DNA of 64,000 bases from Butyricimonas muris (GTDB lineage Bacteria > Bacteroidota > Bacteroidia > Bacteroidales > Marinifilaceae), in NCBI RefSeq assembly GCF_046365375.1, contig NZ_JBKEIT010000013.1:1-64000 (forward strand). Direction: 5' to 3'. Under the pieces are notes generated by a model. It was not told where the DNA came from. It was given only the letters and a program-made list of their open reading frames with translations, and did not search any database. The position numbers were made by a program, and so were the translations under genes. This document shows, in pieces, positions 34,602-43,800 of the stretch. Positions within the stretch are counted from its first letter, which is position 1, and every line of letters starts with the position of its first letter.

Positions 34602-36899
34602 ATGAAAATGATATTCAAAATAGCGAAAACAGAATTACAAACTTTGTTCTATTCGCCCGTTGCATGGTTAATCCTAATCATCTTCACCTTTCAAGCCAGT
34701 ATTCTTTTCACGAATGTTTTCGATATGTCCGTGAAAAGCCAATCTCTGGAATACCAACTCGATAACGTGACTCTTTTTACATTCGGGGGGATGTTCGGTT
34801 TATTCTCCAGAATTCAACAATACCTGTATTTATATATCCCCTTGTTAACCATGGGATTGATGAGCCGGGAACTGAGTAGCGGCTCCATCAAATTACTTTA
34901 TTCTTCCCCGGTAACAAACAAGCAAATTGTACTGGGGAAATACTTAGCCATGATGCTATACGGATTACTGCTGATGGGGATTCTATCCGTCTTTGTGATG
35001 TATTCCGCATTCGCGATTAAATCATTCGATATCATTTGTGTTTTATCCGGATTGCTGGGACTTTATTTACTGACTTGCGCTTATGCCGCTATCGGGCTAT
35101 TCATGTCGAGCCTAACCTCCTATCAAGTTGTTTCTGCCATGGGCACCCTTGCTATACTGGCCGGTTTAAGTCTTGTCCGCAATGTCTGGCAAGATATGGA
35201 TATCGTCCGCGATATAACCTACTGGCTGTGTATCGACGGACGTGCCGATGAATTTGTAAACGGTCTGATTTGTAGCGAGGATGTACTTTATTTTATCATT
35301 GTCGTCGTCCTTTTCCTTACCCTCACGATCTTGCGTTTACAGGTCATCCGACAAAAGACGAACTGGCTCGTGGCATGGGGAAGATACATCGGCGTGTTCT
35401 CGATCGCTATATTCCTAGGATATCTCAGTTCTCGCCCTCAATTAATGTGTTTCTATGATGCCACCCGAACAAAGGCAAGAACATTAACCCCCAACAGTCA
35501 GGAGATCGTATCCAAGCTAGAAGGAGATCTCACGATCACAACCTTCGTGAATATGCTGGATCGAAATGTATATTACGGTCTCTCAAGTGCCGTTAAAGAT
35601 GACATGAGACGGTTCAGAATGTATACGCGGTTTAAGCCCGAAATCAAAATGAAATATGTCTATTATTACGACTCCATTAACAATCCTTCTCTCGATATAC
35701 GTTATCCCGGTTTATCGTTAAGAGAACAGATGAAAAGAATTGCCGAAACCGTCGATTTTGACACGAACAAAGTAAAAACACCGGAAGAGATAAGAAAGAT
35801 GATCGATCTTTCCGGAGAAGGCAACCGTTTTGTACGACTACTGGAACGGGGAAACGGTAAAAAAACATTCCTGCGAATATACGAAGATTTCAACGGGGCA
35901 TTCCCGACGGAATCCGAAATATCAGCGGCATTCAAACATTTAATTATGGATTTACCCCTCGTTGGTTTCGTGAAAGGTCATGGCGAACGCGATATAAAAA
36001 GAGGAAGTGACCGGGATTACAAACATTTCTCGCAAGACAAACCGTTCAGATATGCATTAATAAATCAAGGTTTTGATATCACGGAAGTTGATTTACGCCA
36101 AGGAATTCCGTCAAATGTACGTATATTGGTTATAGCAGATCCCCGCAGAGCTTTTTCCGCCGAAGAAATGAACACGTTAAATACATACATCGAAAAAGGA
36201 GGAAATCTATTCATTGCCGGGGAACCGAAACAACAATCGATCATGAACCCGCTAGTCGAGCAATTCGGGGTACAATTTATGCCCGGATGTCTGGTCAAAC
36301 CGACAGAAGATTTTGCACCGGATTTAATCATCGCAACCCCGACGAAAGAAGCTGCCGCCTTATCATATATACTGGAAGGAATGCTGCAAATGGAAAACCT
36401 TCTGTCAATGCCGGGCTGCACGGGATTAACTTATTCTCCTGACAAAGGATATCAAGTAACACCTTTATTCACGAGTGATCCGACAGGCAGTTGGAATGAA
36501 CTGGAAACAACGAATTTTGTAGAAGATACTGCCCGCTTGAATCTACAAGCGGGAGAGGTTGAGCGATCTCACGTGACATCAGTTGCCTTATCCCGTAATA
36601 TAGGAGACAAGGAACAACGAATTATTATTATTGGTGATGCGGATTGTCTCAGCAACGCAGAAATCGAAATGTGGAGAAAAGGGATTAATGCCCGCAATTA
36701 TTCTTTCGTTAGAGGGGCTTTCTCTTGGTTGTCTTATGAAGAAGCACCTATCGACGTTCGACGTCTGATTCCGCCTGATAATAAAATCTACATTGGAAAA
36801 GGAGGTATGAAAATCACAAAACATGCTATGGTAGAGGGACTCCCCGGTCTTCTTCTTGTCATCGCCCTCCTTATCTGGCTTAGACGTAGAGGCAGATAG
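34602..36899 (+). CDS. gldG: Fused GldF-GldG ABC transporter membrane subunit
   Basis: This 765-residue fusion has an N-terminal ABC-2 permease (about 1-245, six helices, e.g. PVAWLILIIFTFQASILF and LLTMGLMSRELSSGSIKLLY) like GldF. A further helix (about 262-285) leads into the large periplasmic GldG domain (about 290-735; FVKGHGERDI, VRILVIADPRRAFSAEE, IIIGDADCLSN), and a C-terminal membrane helix follows (PGLLLVIALLIWLRRRGR). In flavobacteria GldF and GldG are often separate genes; the joined form ensures equal amounts. It works with GldA upstream. A second gldG lies at the right edge of the window and ends in the same way. Confidence 0.88.
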   Translation: MKMIFKIAKTELQTLFYSPVAWLILIIFTFQASILFTNVFDMSVKSQSLEYQLDNVTLFTFGGMFGLFSRIQQYLYLYIPLLTMGLMSRELSSGSIKLLYSSPVTNKQIVLGKYLAMMLYGLLLMGILSVFVMYSAFAIKSFDIICVLSGLLGLYLLTCAYAAIGLFMSSLTSYQVVSAMGTLAILAGLSLVRNVWQDMDIVRDITYWLCIDGRADEFVNGLICSEDVLYFIIVVVLFLTLTILRLQVIRQKTNWLVAWGRYIGVFSIAIFLGYLSSRPQLMCFYDATRTKARTLTPNSQEIVSKLEGDLTITTFVNMLDRNVYYGLSSAVKDDMRRFRMYTRFKPEIKMKYVYYYDSINNPSLDIRYPGLSLREQMKRIAETVDFDTNKVKTPEEIRKMIDLSGEGNRFVRLLERGNGKKTFLRIYEDFNGAFPTESEISAAFKHLIMDLPLVGFVKGHGERDIKRGSDRDYKHFSQDKPFRYALINQGFDITEVDLRQGIPSNVRILVIADPRRAFSAEEMNTLNTYIEKGGNLFIAGEPKQQSIMNPLVEQFGVQFMPGCLVKPTEDFAPDLIIATPTKEAAALSYILEGMLQMENLLSMPGCTGLTYSPDKGYQVTPLFTSDPTGSWNELETTNFVEDTARLNLQAGEVERSHVTSVALSRNIGDKEQRIIIIGDADCLSNAEIEMWRKGINARNYSFVRGAFSWLSYEEAPIDVRRLIPPDNKIYIGKGGMKITKHAMVEGLPGLLLVIALLIWLRRRGR

Positions 36900-36909
36900 T
36901 GAGCGAAAA

Positions 36910-36940
36910 AGTATTAAGGGGCTTTATGCCTCTTAATACT
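36910..36940 (-). terminator. Terminator between gldFG and cbpM
   Basis: The arms 36910-36921 and 36929-36940 pair at 11 of 12 positions around a 7-base loop. On the minus strand a run of five U follows, so it ends the cbpA-cbpM transcript; the stem includes the cbpM stop codon. It may also stop gldFG read-through from the other side. Confidence 0.6.
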
Positions 36941-37247
36941 CTTCCCAATGCTCCAATCCCGCCCGGTACAAGCGAAGTTCCCGACGCATACGGTCGAGTT
37001 CACGTTGCATATCGTGCATACGTCCCATCAATTCATGGATGACACCGATACCCTCGATGTTCACGGACAGGTCTTCATGCCAACGCACAAACCGTTCCAG
37101 ATCTCCCAATTGCTCAACAGGTAAATAACGTTCGCCGTCAACGACCTGAATATCGATTAATCCATCCTCTTCCAGAGAGATGATAAACGACGGATCGACA
37201 TGACTTTGCCGGCAATATTCTTTAATTATAATCAAATCTGTTTGCAT
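36933..37247 (-). CDS. cbpM: Chaperone modulator CbpM-like protein
   Basis: This small protein (104 residues from the ATG at 37247; an in-frame GTG lies three codons upstream) has a MerR-like winged-helix start (LIIIKEYCRQSHVDPSFIISLEEDGLID) with ERYLPVEQLGDLERFVRWHEDL and a C-terminal coiled coil (MGRMHDMQRELDRMRRELRLY). CbpM binds the J domain of CbpA and inhibits its co-chaperone activity. The gene follows cbpA after 12 bp, the standard arrangement, which supports the call strongly. Confidence 0.88.
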   Translation of the reverse strand: MQTDLIIIKEYCRQSHVDPSFIISLEEDGLIDIQVVDGERYLPVEQLGDLERFVRWHEDLSVNIEGIGVIHELMGRMHDMQRELDRMRRELRLYRAGLEHWEEY

Positions 37248-37259
37248 AACTGACACGTT

Positions 37260-38174
37260 TTATTTAAGACCTTGTAATTCCTTGAACAACGCTTTCTGCT
37301 TCTCCGTCAAGTCGGTCGGTATCTGCACGGAGTAAGTCACGATTAGATCGCCGAACTTGCCGTCTTCCTTGTAGACGGGGTATCCTTTGCCTCTCAACCT
37401 TACTTTAGCCCCGTTTTGCGTGCCGGGTTTTACTTTCAATTTCACTTTCCCGTCCATGGTGTCTACCATTTGTTCTCCGCCGAGAATTGCGGTGTAGAGA
37501 TCCAGCGGTGCCGTCACGTACAGATCATTCCCCAAGCGTTTGAACACGGGGTCTTCGGCTATCACGAAAGTGATATACAAATCTCCTGCCGGACCGCCAT
37601 TCACGCCGGGAGCGCCTTGTCCCTTCAACTTGATGGTCTGCCCGTCCGCCACTCCCGCGGGAACGGTGATCCTTATATTCTTTCCGTTTACCGTTAATAT
37701 CTGCTTGTGGGTATGTGCCGCATCTTGAAATGACAGGTGTAATTCCGCGTTATAGTCCTGTCCCCGGAATCCGGCAGAACGCCCTCCGCCACGACGGGAA
37801 CCGAACAAGGATTCGAAGAAGTCCGAGAACTCCCCGTCACCCCCCATGCCGGAAAAACCGCCTTCCGACGACCAGTAAGCACCACCGCCGCTACCGAAAC
37901 CACCGCCTTGCTGTTGCTGGCGCTGCCTTTGAGCCTCGAACTCATCGGCATGTTTCCAGTTTTCCCCGTATTGGTCATACTTTTTCCGTTTCTCCGGATC
38001 GCCCAATACTTCGTTTGCCTCGTTTATCTCTTGAAAACGTAGCTTGGCATTCGGGTCATCCGGGTTCAAGTCCGGGTGATACTTTCTGGCCAACTTTTTA
38101 AAAGCCTTCTTGATGGCATCCTGCGAAGCACTTTTATCAACTCCTAAAATCTTATAGTAATCTATATAGGCCAT
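37260..38174 (-). CDS. cbpA: DnaJ-class co-chaperone CbpA-like
   Basis: This 304-residue protein has an N-terminal J domain (1-70; YYKILGVDKSASQDAIKKAF, HPD at about 34-36 in ARKYHPDLNPDD), a Gly/Phe-rich linker (about 90-135; GGGFGSGGGAYWSSEGGFSG) and two C-terminal substrate-binding domains (about 140-295; ITVPAGVADGQTIKLKGQG, KLKVKPGTQNGAKVRLRGKG). The zinc-finger repeats of true DnaJ are absent, so it is CbpA/DnaJB1-like. It stimulates the ATPase of DnaK in the cytosol. A weak sigma-54-like sequence (38209-38224) lies upstream but deviates at key bases. Confidence 0.92.
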   Translation of the reverse strand: MAYIDYYKILGVDKSASQDAIKKAFKKLARKYHPDLNPDDPNAKLRFQEINEANEVLGDPEKRKKYDQYGENWKHADEFEAQRQRQQQQGGGFGSGGGAYWSSEGGFSGMGGDGEFSDFFESLFGSRRGGGRSAGFRGQDYNAELHLSFQDAAHTHKQILTVNGKNIRITVPAGVADGQTIKLKGQGAPGVNGGPAGDLYITFVIAEDPVFKRLGNDLYVTAPLDLYTAILGGEQMVDTMDGKVKLKVKPGTQNGAKVRLRGKGYPVYKEDGKFGDLIVTYSVQIPTDLTEKQKALFKELQGLK

Positions 38175-38288
38175 ACTTTTATAATTTATACATTCTGTAA
38201 TATGTTAATACAAACCATGTACCAACTTGTAATATACGTCTGAAAATGACGCATAGTTACACGAGAACTGACAAAGTGGCAAAAAGTA

Positions 38289-38323
38289 AAAACAGGAAGA
38301 CCGACACACGATCCCCCTGTTTT
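38289..38323 (-). terminator. Terminator of locus 3
   Basis: AAAACAGG (38289-38296) pairs with CCTGTTTT (38316-38323); on the minus strand the stem is followed by U-rich UUUUUACUUUUUG. It lies 31 bp after the last gene of locus 3. Confidence 0.55.
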
Positions 38324-38353
38324 CTAACCGGAGAAAATAAATCTTCCAGAAAC

Positions 38354-39307
38354 TTAGAATGGTGTAGGTAATTCCTTTACTTTCTTTGCAAATCCCGGCA
38401 AGTCAAACCCGTAATTCTTAAATTGTTCGACGACCATCTTGTAGCGTGCGTTTACCAGAGGATATTTTTCGGGTGGGAATTTCTCCTCAAACTCTTCTTT
38501 CGTCCAACGCATTGCCGCACGGGTGAACATCATAAAATCTCCTCCTTTCGCCGTGACAATCTGTTCTATATTCCCGTACCAATAATCACTCCAATTAAAC
38601 ATACAACACATAGATGTCATACAAGTAATATATCCAACAAAACCACGATTCATATAGTAATTCGGATCTTCGGGATTCTCCTTTTCAATTTCCGTTTTAT
38701 AATCTATTCCTGCTTGAAAGCCAACTGGCTCAGTGATAAGATTTTTCACCACACTATTTTCAACAATTTTATTATACACGGAATGTACAAGCCCGTGCCT
38801 AAAATCCTCTATACCAGGAATATCAAAGATAAATTTTATTGTATCAAGTAAACCTATTGCCCAAAAATCCAAACCATTCAGATTAACTCCAACATTATCA
38901 CCGTAAGAAGCATAAGATCCCCCTAAATCTTCAGCCAAATAAAGATAGAGCGGGGAACATGCCTCCACGATCTCTTTTTTCCCCAAGAAAGGAACCAAAT
39001 AATTCTTTAACAAATCCTCGTATTTCGGCATATGGTCATCTGGAACCGGATGTCCGGTCCAATCTCCACCGGCAGAGATCGTCCAGTTTTTATTCAAATC
39101 TCCCGGTGTAAAATCCTTATAAATCACGCAAATACCAAAATCATCATACATTTGCTCAAAAAGTTTATCCCACGATTCACTCCCCTGCGGGAATTCAAAA
39201 CGCACGGGAGAATAATCCCCGGACGGCACTGCCTTGTCTTCATCGTAACAACCGCCTAAAAAAAGACTTAGTCCCGTGATCAACAACAATAAATATCTCA
39301 TTTTCAT
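38354..39307 (-). CDS. Metallopeptidase-like lipoprotein with HGLVH in place of HExxH, locus 3
   Basis: This 317-residue lipoprotein (lipobox LGGC, Cys20) is followed by acidic residues (YDEDKA), suggesting a surface location. The sequence resembles the putative zinc-binding metallopeptidase lipoproteins (Mx1-like) that often follow SusD in Bacteroidetes: an N-terminal WDKLFEQMYDDFGICVIYKD block, a middle VPFLGKKEIVEACSPLYLYL and a helix carrying the zinc motif. Here the motif is HGLVH (171-175): both His stay but the catalytic Glu is Gly, so hydrolysis is unlikely while metal binding is possible. It ends locus 3, 22 bp after SusD. The family link is by pattern and should be checked by profile search. 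Confidence 0.62.
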   Translation of the reverse strand: MKMRYLLLLITGLSLFLGGCYDEDKAVPSGDYSPVRFEFPQGSESWDKLFEQMYDDFGICVIYKDFTPGDLNKNWTISAGGDWTGHPVPDDHMPKYEDLLKNYLVPFLGKKEIVEACSPLYLYLAEDLGGSYASYGDNVGVNLNGLDFWAIGLLDTIKFIFDIPGIEDFRHGLVHSVYNKIVENSVVKNLITEPVGFQAGIDYKTEIEKENPEDPNYYMNRGFVGYITCMTSMCCMFNWSDYWYGNIEQIVTAKGGDFMMFTRAAMRWTKEEFEEKFPPEKYPLVNARYKMVVEQFKNYGFDLPGFAKKVKELPTPF

Positions 39308-39329
39308 AATCGATGTTTTAAATTATACA

Positions 39330-40871
39330 TTATCGCACAGCTACACCTTCCCGCTTGGGGGCTAAAGGATTTTGCACCAACGATGAATTTCTCGTTCGTG
39401 TCGATTCCGGAATAGGAAGTGTATAAGCAGGATCTTTTTCTTTTAGCGTGTATTCCACCCATTGATTCCCATCCAAGTTCCAGCGATGCTTTATTTCCGG
39501 CATCCCGTACCTTCTTAGGTCATTCCAACGATGCCCCTCGAAACAAAGTTCCCGGCGACGCTCTTCACGGATATAAGTGATCAATGCTTCCGCATCGGAA
39601 AAAACACTCAATTTCCGATAGTCTTTTCTACGATATCTCATATAGCGTAAATCTTCCAAACGTTCCATGGCTTTTGTCTGCATTTGGGCGTCTCCCGCCT
39701 TGTACAAGAATGCTGCCGCCTCCATAGAATTCAAATACGCTTCAGCCACCCGAAGACTCAATACAGATTGAGCGCTTTCAATCACGCTCCGATTAGAATT
39801 CACACCATACTTCCCGACAGGACGACGTACCAACGTATCCCAAGGCATGCCTTCGGGAGCTTCTTTTTTACACCCGGGTTCATCAATAATGTAATTGTCT
39901 TTTCTCAAATCACTTTCCGAATAACATTTCAACAGACCATGAGAAGCGACATAATTCCACCTGTTTTTAGGTATTCCCTCCCTCGGGAAAACAGTCAAGC
40001 AACCATTTTGAGAATAAGAAAATATTTGCTCCGGGCAATTTACATTACAGAAATCATAATAAGGTACGTCTTCCGTGGGTACAAATTCATTCAAATCCTT
40101 CAACCGAAAAGCGTAATCGGAAATCACCTTTTCCGCGTACTTGTGAGCTTGTTCCCAATTCTCCATTTCAAGGTACACGCGGGACAATAACAATTGCGCC
40201 ATCGGCAGACTGGCTTTATAGTCCGGTCTCCATCGTTTTTCCTCAGGTATAGTCAAATACAGTCGTTCTGCCTCCAACAAATCTTTCTCGATGCGGGCGT
40301 AACATTCTTCCACCGTATTCCGGGACATCAACGATTCCTCGATATTACTATTCAGTTTTAACGGAACGCCCAATGCTTTTTTATCATAAGAATAAGGGGC
40401 CCCGAATATATTCACGATATACAAATAATTAAAGGCACGCATAGTAAAAGCCTGTGCTTTCAGCTCATTTCTAGTCTCTTCAAGGCCATTTACATCATCG
40501 ACATAATCAAGCACGGCATTACACCCTAATATCCTGCTATACCCGTCTCTCCACAGGGCAAACCATTGGTCACTCATACCCGCGGCTCCAAATATCTCAA
40601 ACATATCGGGTTGCCAACTAAAAGCAGCCAAGGGACCTTCAACCGCACTTGTCCTTCCCTCTATAAATTCGCCCCCGTCAACATCGTCATCCAAAAGCAC
40701 CAAAGGTCCGGCCATGGCAATATTCAGCGTATATACCTCCGCAATCATCAGTTCCCGCAAAGCGGAAACATCTTCCGGTATAAATTGCGTGTTTGATCTC
40801 GGCTCTAAAAAATCACTGCAAGAAGCACACACGAGCAGTATTCCCCAAAAATATAACATCATCTTTTTCAT
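39330..40871 (-). CDS. SusD/RagB-family nutrient-binding lipoprotein, locus 3
   Basis: This 513-residue lipoprotein has the lipobox VCASC (Cys18). Motifs are typical: SDFLEPRSNTQFIPEDVSAL, the helical LKAQAFTMRAFNYLYIVNIF and GVPLKLNSNIEES, and the C-terminal YIREERRRELCFEGHRWNDL, TLPIPESTR and LVQNP. It follows SusC by 11 bp. It resembles the SusD of locus 4 more than those of loci 1 and 2 (shared ALGVPLKL and REERRRELCFE-type words), suggesting loci 3 and 4 derive from a common ancestor. Confidence 0.95.
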   Translation of the reverse strand: MKKMMLYFWGILLVCASCSDFLEPRSNTQFIPEDVSALRELMIAEVYTLNIAMAGPLVLLDDDVDGGEFIEGRTSAVEGPLAAFSWQPDMFEIFGAAGMSDQWFALWRDGYSRILGCNAVLDYVDDVNGLEETRNELKAQAFTMRAFNYLYIVNIFGAPYSYDKKALGVPLKLNSNIEESLMSRNTVEECYARIEKDLLEAERLYLTIPEEKRWRPDYKASLPMAQLLLSRVYLEMENWEQAHKYAEKVISDYAFRLKDLNEFVPTEDVPYYDFCNVNCPEQIFSYSQNGCLTVFPREGIPKNRWNYVASHGLLKCYSESDLRKDNYIIDEPGCKKEAPEGMPWDTLVRRPVGKYGVNSNRSVIESAQSVLSLRVAEAYLNSMEAAAFLYKAGDAQMQTKAMERLEDLRYMRYRRKDYRKLSVFSDAEALITYIREERRRELCFEGHRWNDLRRYGMPEIKHRWNLDGNQWVEYTLKEKDPAYTLPIPESTRTRNSSLVQNPLAPKREGVAVR

Positions 40872-40882
40872 AAACTTCCATT

Positions 40883-43800
40883 TTAAAATCCAATATTAAT
40901 TCCCAAAGAATAAGTACGAGGCATGACACTGTTCCCCAATTCCGGATCGAAACCGTTGAATTTCTTGCTGGCAATCACAAATACATTGTTCACGTAAGCA
41001 CTGATAGACAAATTGGTCAAATAAAGTTTCTTACACCATTCCCCGGAAACACGCCATGTCAATGACATCTGGGTACAACGCAGGAAAGAGGCACTAACTA
41101 CCCGGAAATCGGATTTATCCCACATCTCATACATATTCGAACTACCTCCATCCGGTCTCTTTACCCAATAATCACTAAAATTGCTGCTCGTGTAAATCGC
41201 GGGAACCTTGGTCTTGTTTTCATCACCCGGCTCTCGCCAACGTTTAGCAATTTCTTTATCCACGTTGATAAACGGATCCGGCATAAATACACTTCCTCTT
41301 TCTCCCGAGTACAAACTTGGCAACCGTTTTTTACCTCCTAAAAGGACAGAGAAGTCCGCGCCAAAAGAAACGTCCTTGTAACGCAAACGGGTATTCAACC
41401 CGCCCGTAAAGTAAGGATCTGTCTGACCGGAATACACCAGATACTCTGTCGGGTCCATTTTTGAATCCGTTTCCTCGAAATCCATGTAATTAAACGTCGG
41501 ATAACCTGTTTCGGGATCCAATCCGGCAAAGGAGAAAGACCAGATGGCAGATATCGGATAGCCTTTCTTTAAAACACGACTGGAGGAGCCAGACAAATAC
41601 TCACTTAAATCAGGTGTACTGACTTCATTGACAGAACTGCCTTTATTCCAGTTTTTGGAACTATTGATCCCTATCGTCCACGCAAAATCTTTTCGTTGGA
41701 AAGGAGTAAAATGAACCGAATACTCCACACCGTGGTTCGTGATTCTTCCCCCGTTAATGTTCATTGAAGATATTCCATACTCTTCCGGAATCTTTTGCGC
41801 GACAATCGCATCAGATGAGCGTCCGTAATATTCAAGGTTCATGGTAATCCCGTTGAACAATTGTAAATCGAATCCCAAGTTCCAAGATTTCGTCCGTTCC
41901 CATTTCAAGTTAGGATTAGGTAAAGAACGTATTCCCGCCCCGTACTCGTTAAATGGCTTGAAAACTGTACTATATCTTCCTAAAATCATTTCAGGGCTTA
42001 CCGTATTTACAGAATTTCCCTGCACCCCGTAAGTCGCTCTGAAATTCAATTGGTTCAACCAACTGATATGATTTTTTATAAAAGGTTCTTCAGCCATCCG
42101 CCAAGAAACACCAAAAGAATAAGTCGGGTCCATACGTTTATTCACGTCTTGCCCAAAAGCATTCGAGGCATCGGAACGAATATTCGCGTTGAATACATAT
42201 TTATCTTTGTAAGAATAAGCCACGGTGGCAAACAAGGAAAGATAGTTATTCACCTGATCCGTTTCTTTCCATCCGCCACTATACAAAGCCTGCAATATAC
42301 CCCAATCTTTAGGAGTCTCTGCTGTCACCAACTGCTTCAATCCGGTCGGTGCGACCAAGCCATTCCCCCTGTCCGGAGTATACCCCCATACCGTGTTTGC
42401 CGTACCGTCCGCATCCTCCGAACGTACCTCAATTCCCGCCATCGCGTTCAACCGATGATCTTCATTGAAAGTCTTGCTAAATACAAATTTGTTTTGAATG
42501 TTATAACTTTTATTCGAAAGGTATGAAGTCATGTATTCCCCCCCGAAAGGCAGCATGGCGGATTTAAATTCATCGCTTCCGGGTTCTGCCGTACCGTAAT
42601 CATATCCCCTGTACTTGGAAGCAATATGATACGTTTGCTCACCCGCGAATGATTTGGAAGTATTCGATACCTCCGTGTAACCAAGTACCAATTCATAACG
42701 GAACCATGAAGTAACATCCCAATTCAAGTTGAGGGAGGCATTCGTATTCATATTAAACGCCTTGGCGTAACTATTATCTCGCTCGTTTTCAAAATTATAA
42801 CTGTAAAGGATGTCTTTACCCGCGGGAGCATAAGGATTACTTCTCAAATAATAGAGGGGAGCACCGTTCTCGTCATAAGCGGGCAGAGCCCGACTTGTTG
42901 ATTTGGCATATTCCATCGGGTTGACTCCCGGACCGAAAGTTCGGTTATCTCCCCTTGCTAAAATGACGGAAGCGTCCACGTTCAAATTTTTCAGCAATTG
43001 CGCACCCACTCTTAACCGAAGTCCCATTTTCTTGGCAGAGTTGCCAATTTCCTGCCCTTGGTCATCACTAAAGTTAAATGACAAATTATAAGTCACTTTT
43101 TCCGATCCGCCCATCAGACTGAGATTGTGATTGTGGCTAAAACCATTTTGTGTCAATATATCAAACCAGTCGGTATTCACGGTTTCCAGCCTCTCCAAGT
43201 AAGTTCCATACTCTTCTATCGTGATTTCTTTGCTCGCGACAAGCCTCATCAATCCCTCGTACGACGAAGTCTGTGCCACAGGCTCTGCAATGAAACGTCC
43301 CCCGTTCTCGTAGGCTTCCTTGGAGTAATCAATACGCTCGCGGGAATTCATCATGTTGAACATCCCGTAACTGGGTTTCTGTTTGAAAGAAAAATTCGCC
43401 GTATAATTCACGCTCAGACGATCGGTTTTACTCTTTTTGGTCGTGATAACGATAACCCCGTTCGAGGCTTTCGAACCGTATATCGCCGTAGCCGAAGCAT
43501 CTTTCAACACGGTGATCGTTTCTATATCCGAAGGATTCAACCAAGAAATCTGATTACCGAGTACATTTTTCAAATCTTCCGTCATGGTAGAGGATACGTC
43601 CAAGGGAAGCGGATCCGGTTGGATAATACCGTCAACCACCCACAACGGATCCTGATTTCCCAATATCGTGGAGGTTCCTCGTATCTGTATTTTAGGATTC
43701 GTCCCCACCCGGGAACTGGTATTCATCACGATCATTCCGGCTACCCGCCCTTGCAGCATCTGGTCGACAGAAGTATATACCGGTTGCATGATATCGGAAG

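Noticed and set aside
38209..38224. Second sigma-54-type promoter upstream of cbpA
   Set aside because: TGGTAC-N5-TTGTA has the right spacing but the conserved GC of the -12 element is GT and the -24 element also deviates; weak.
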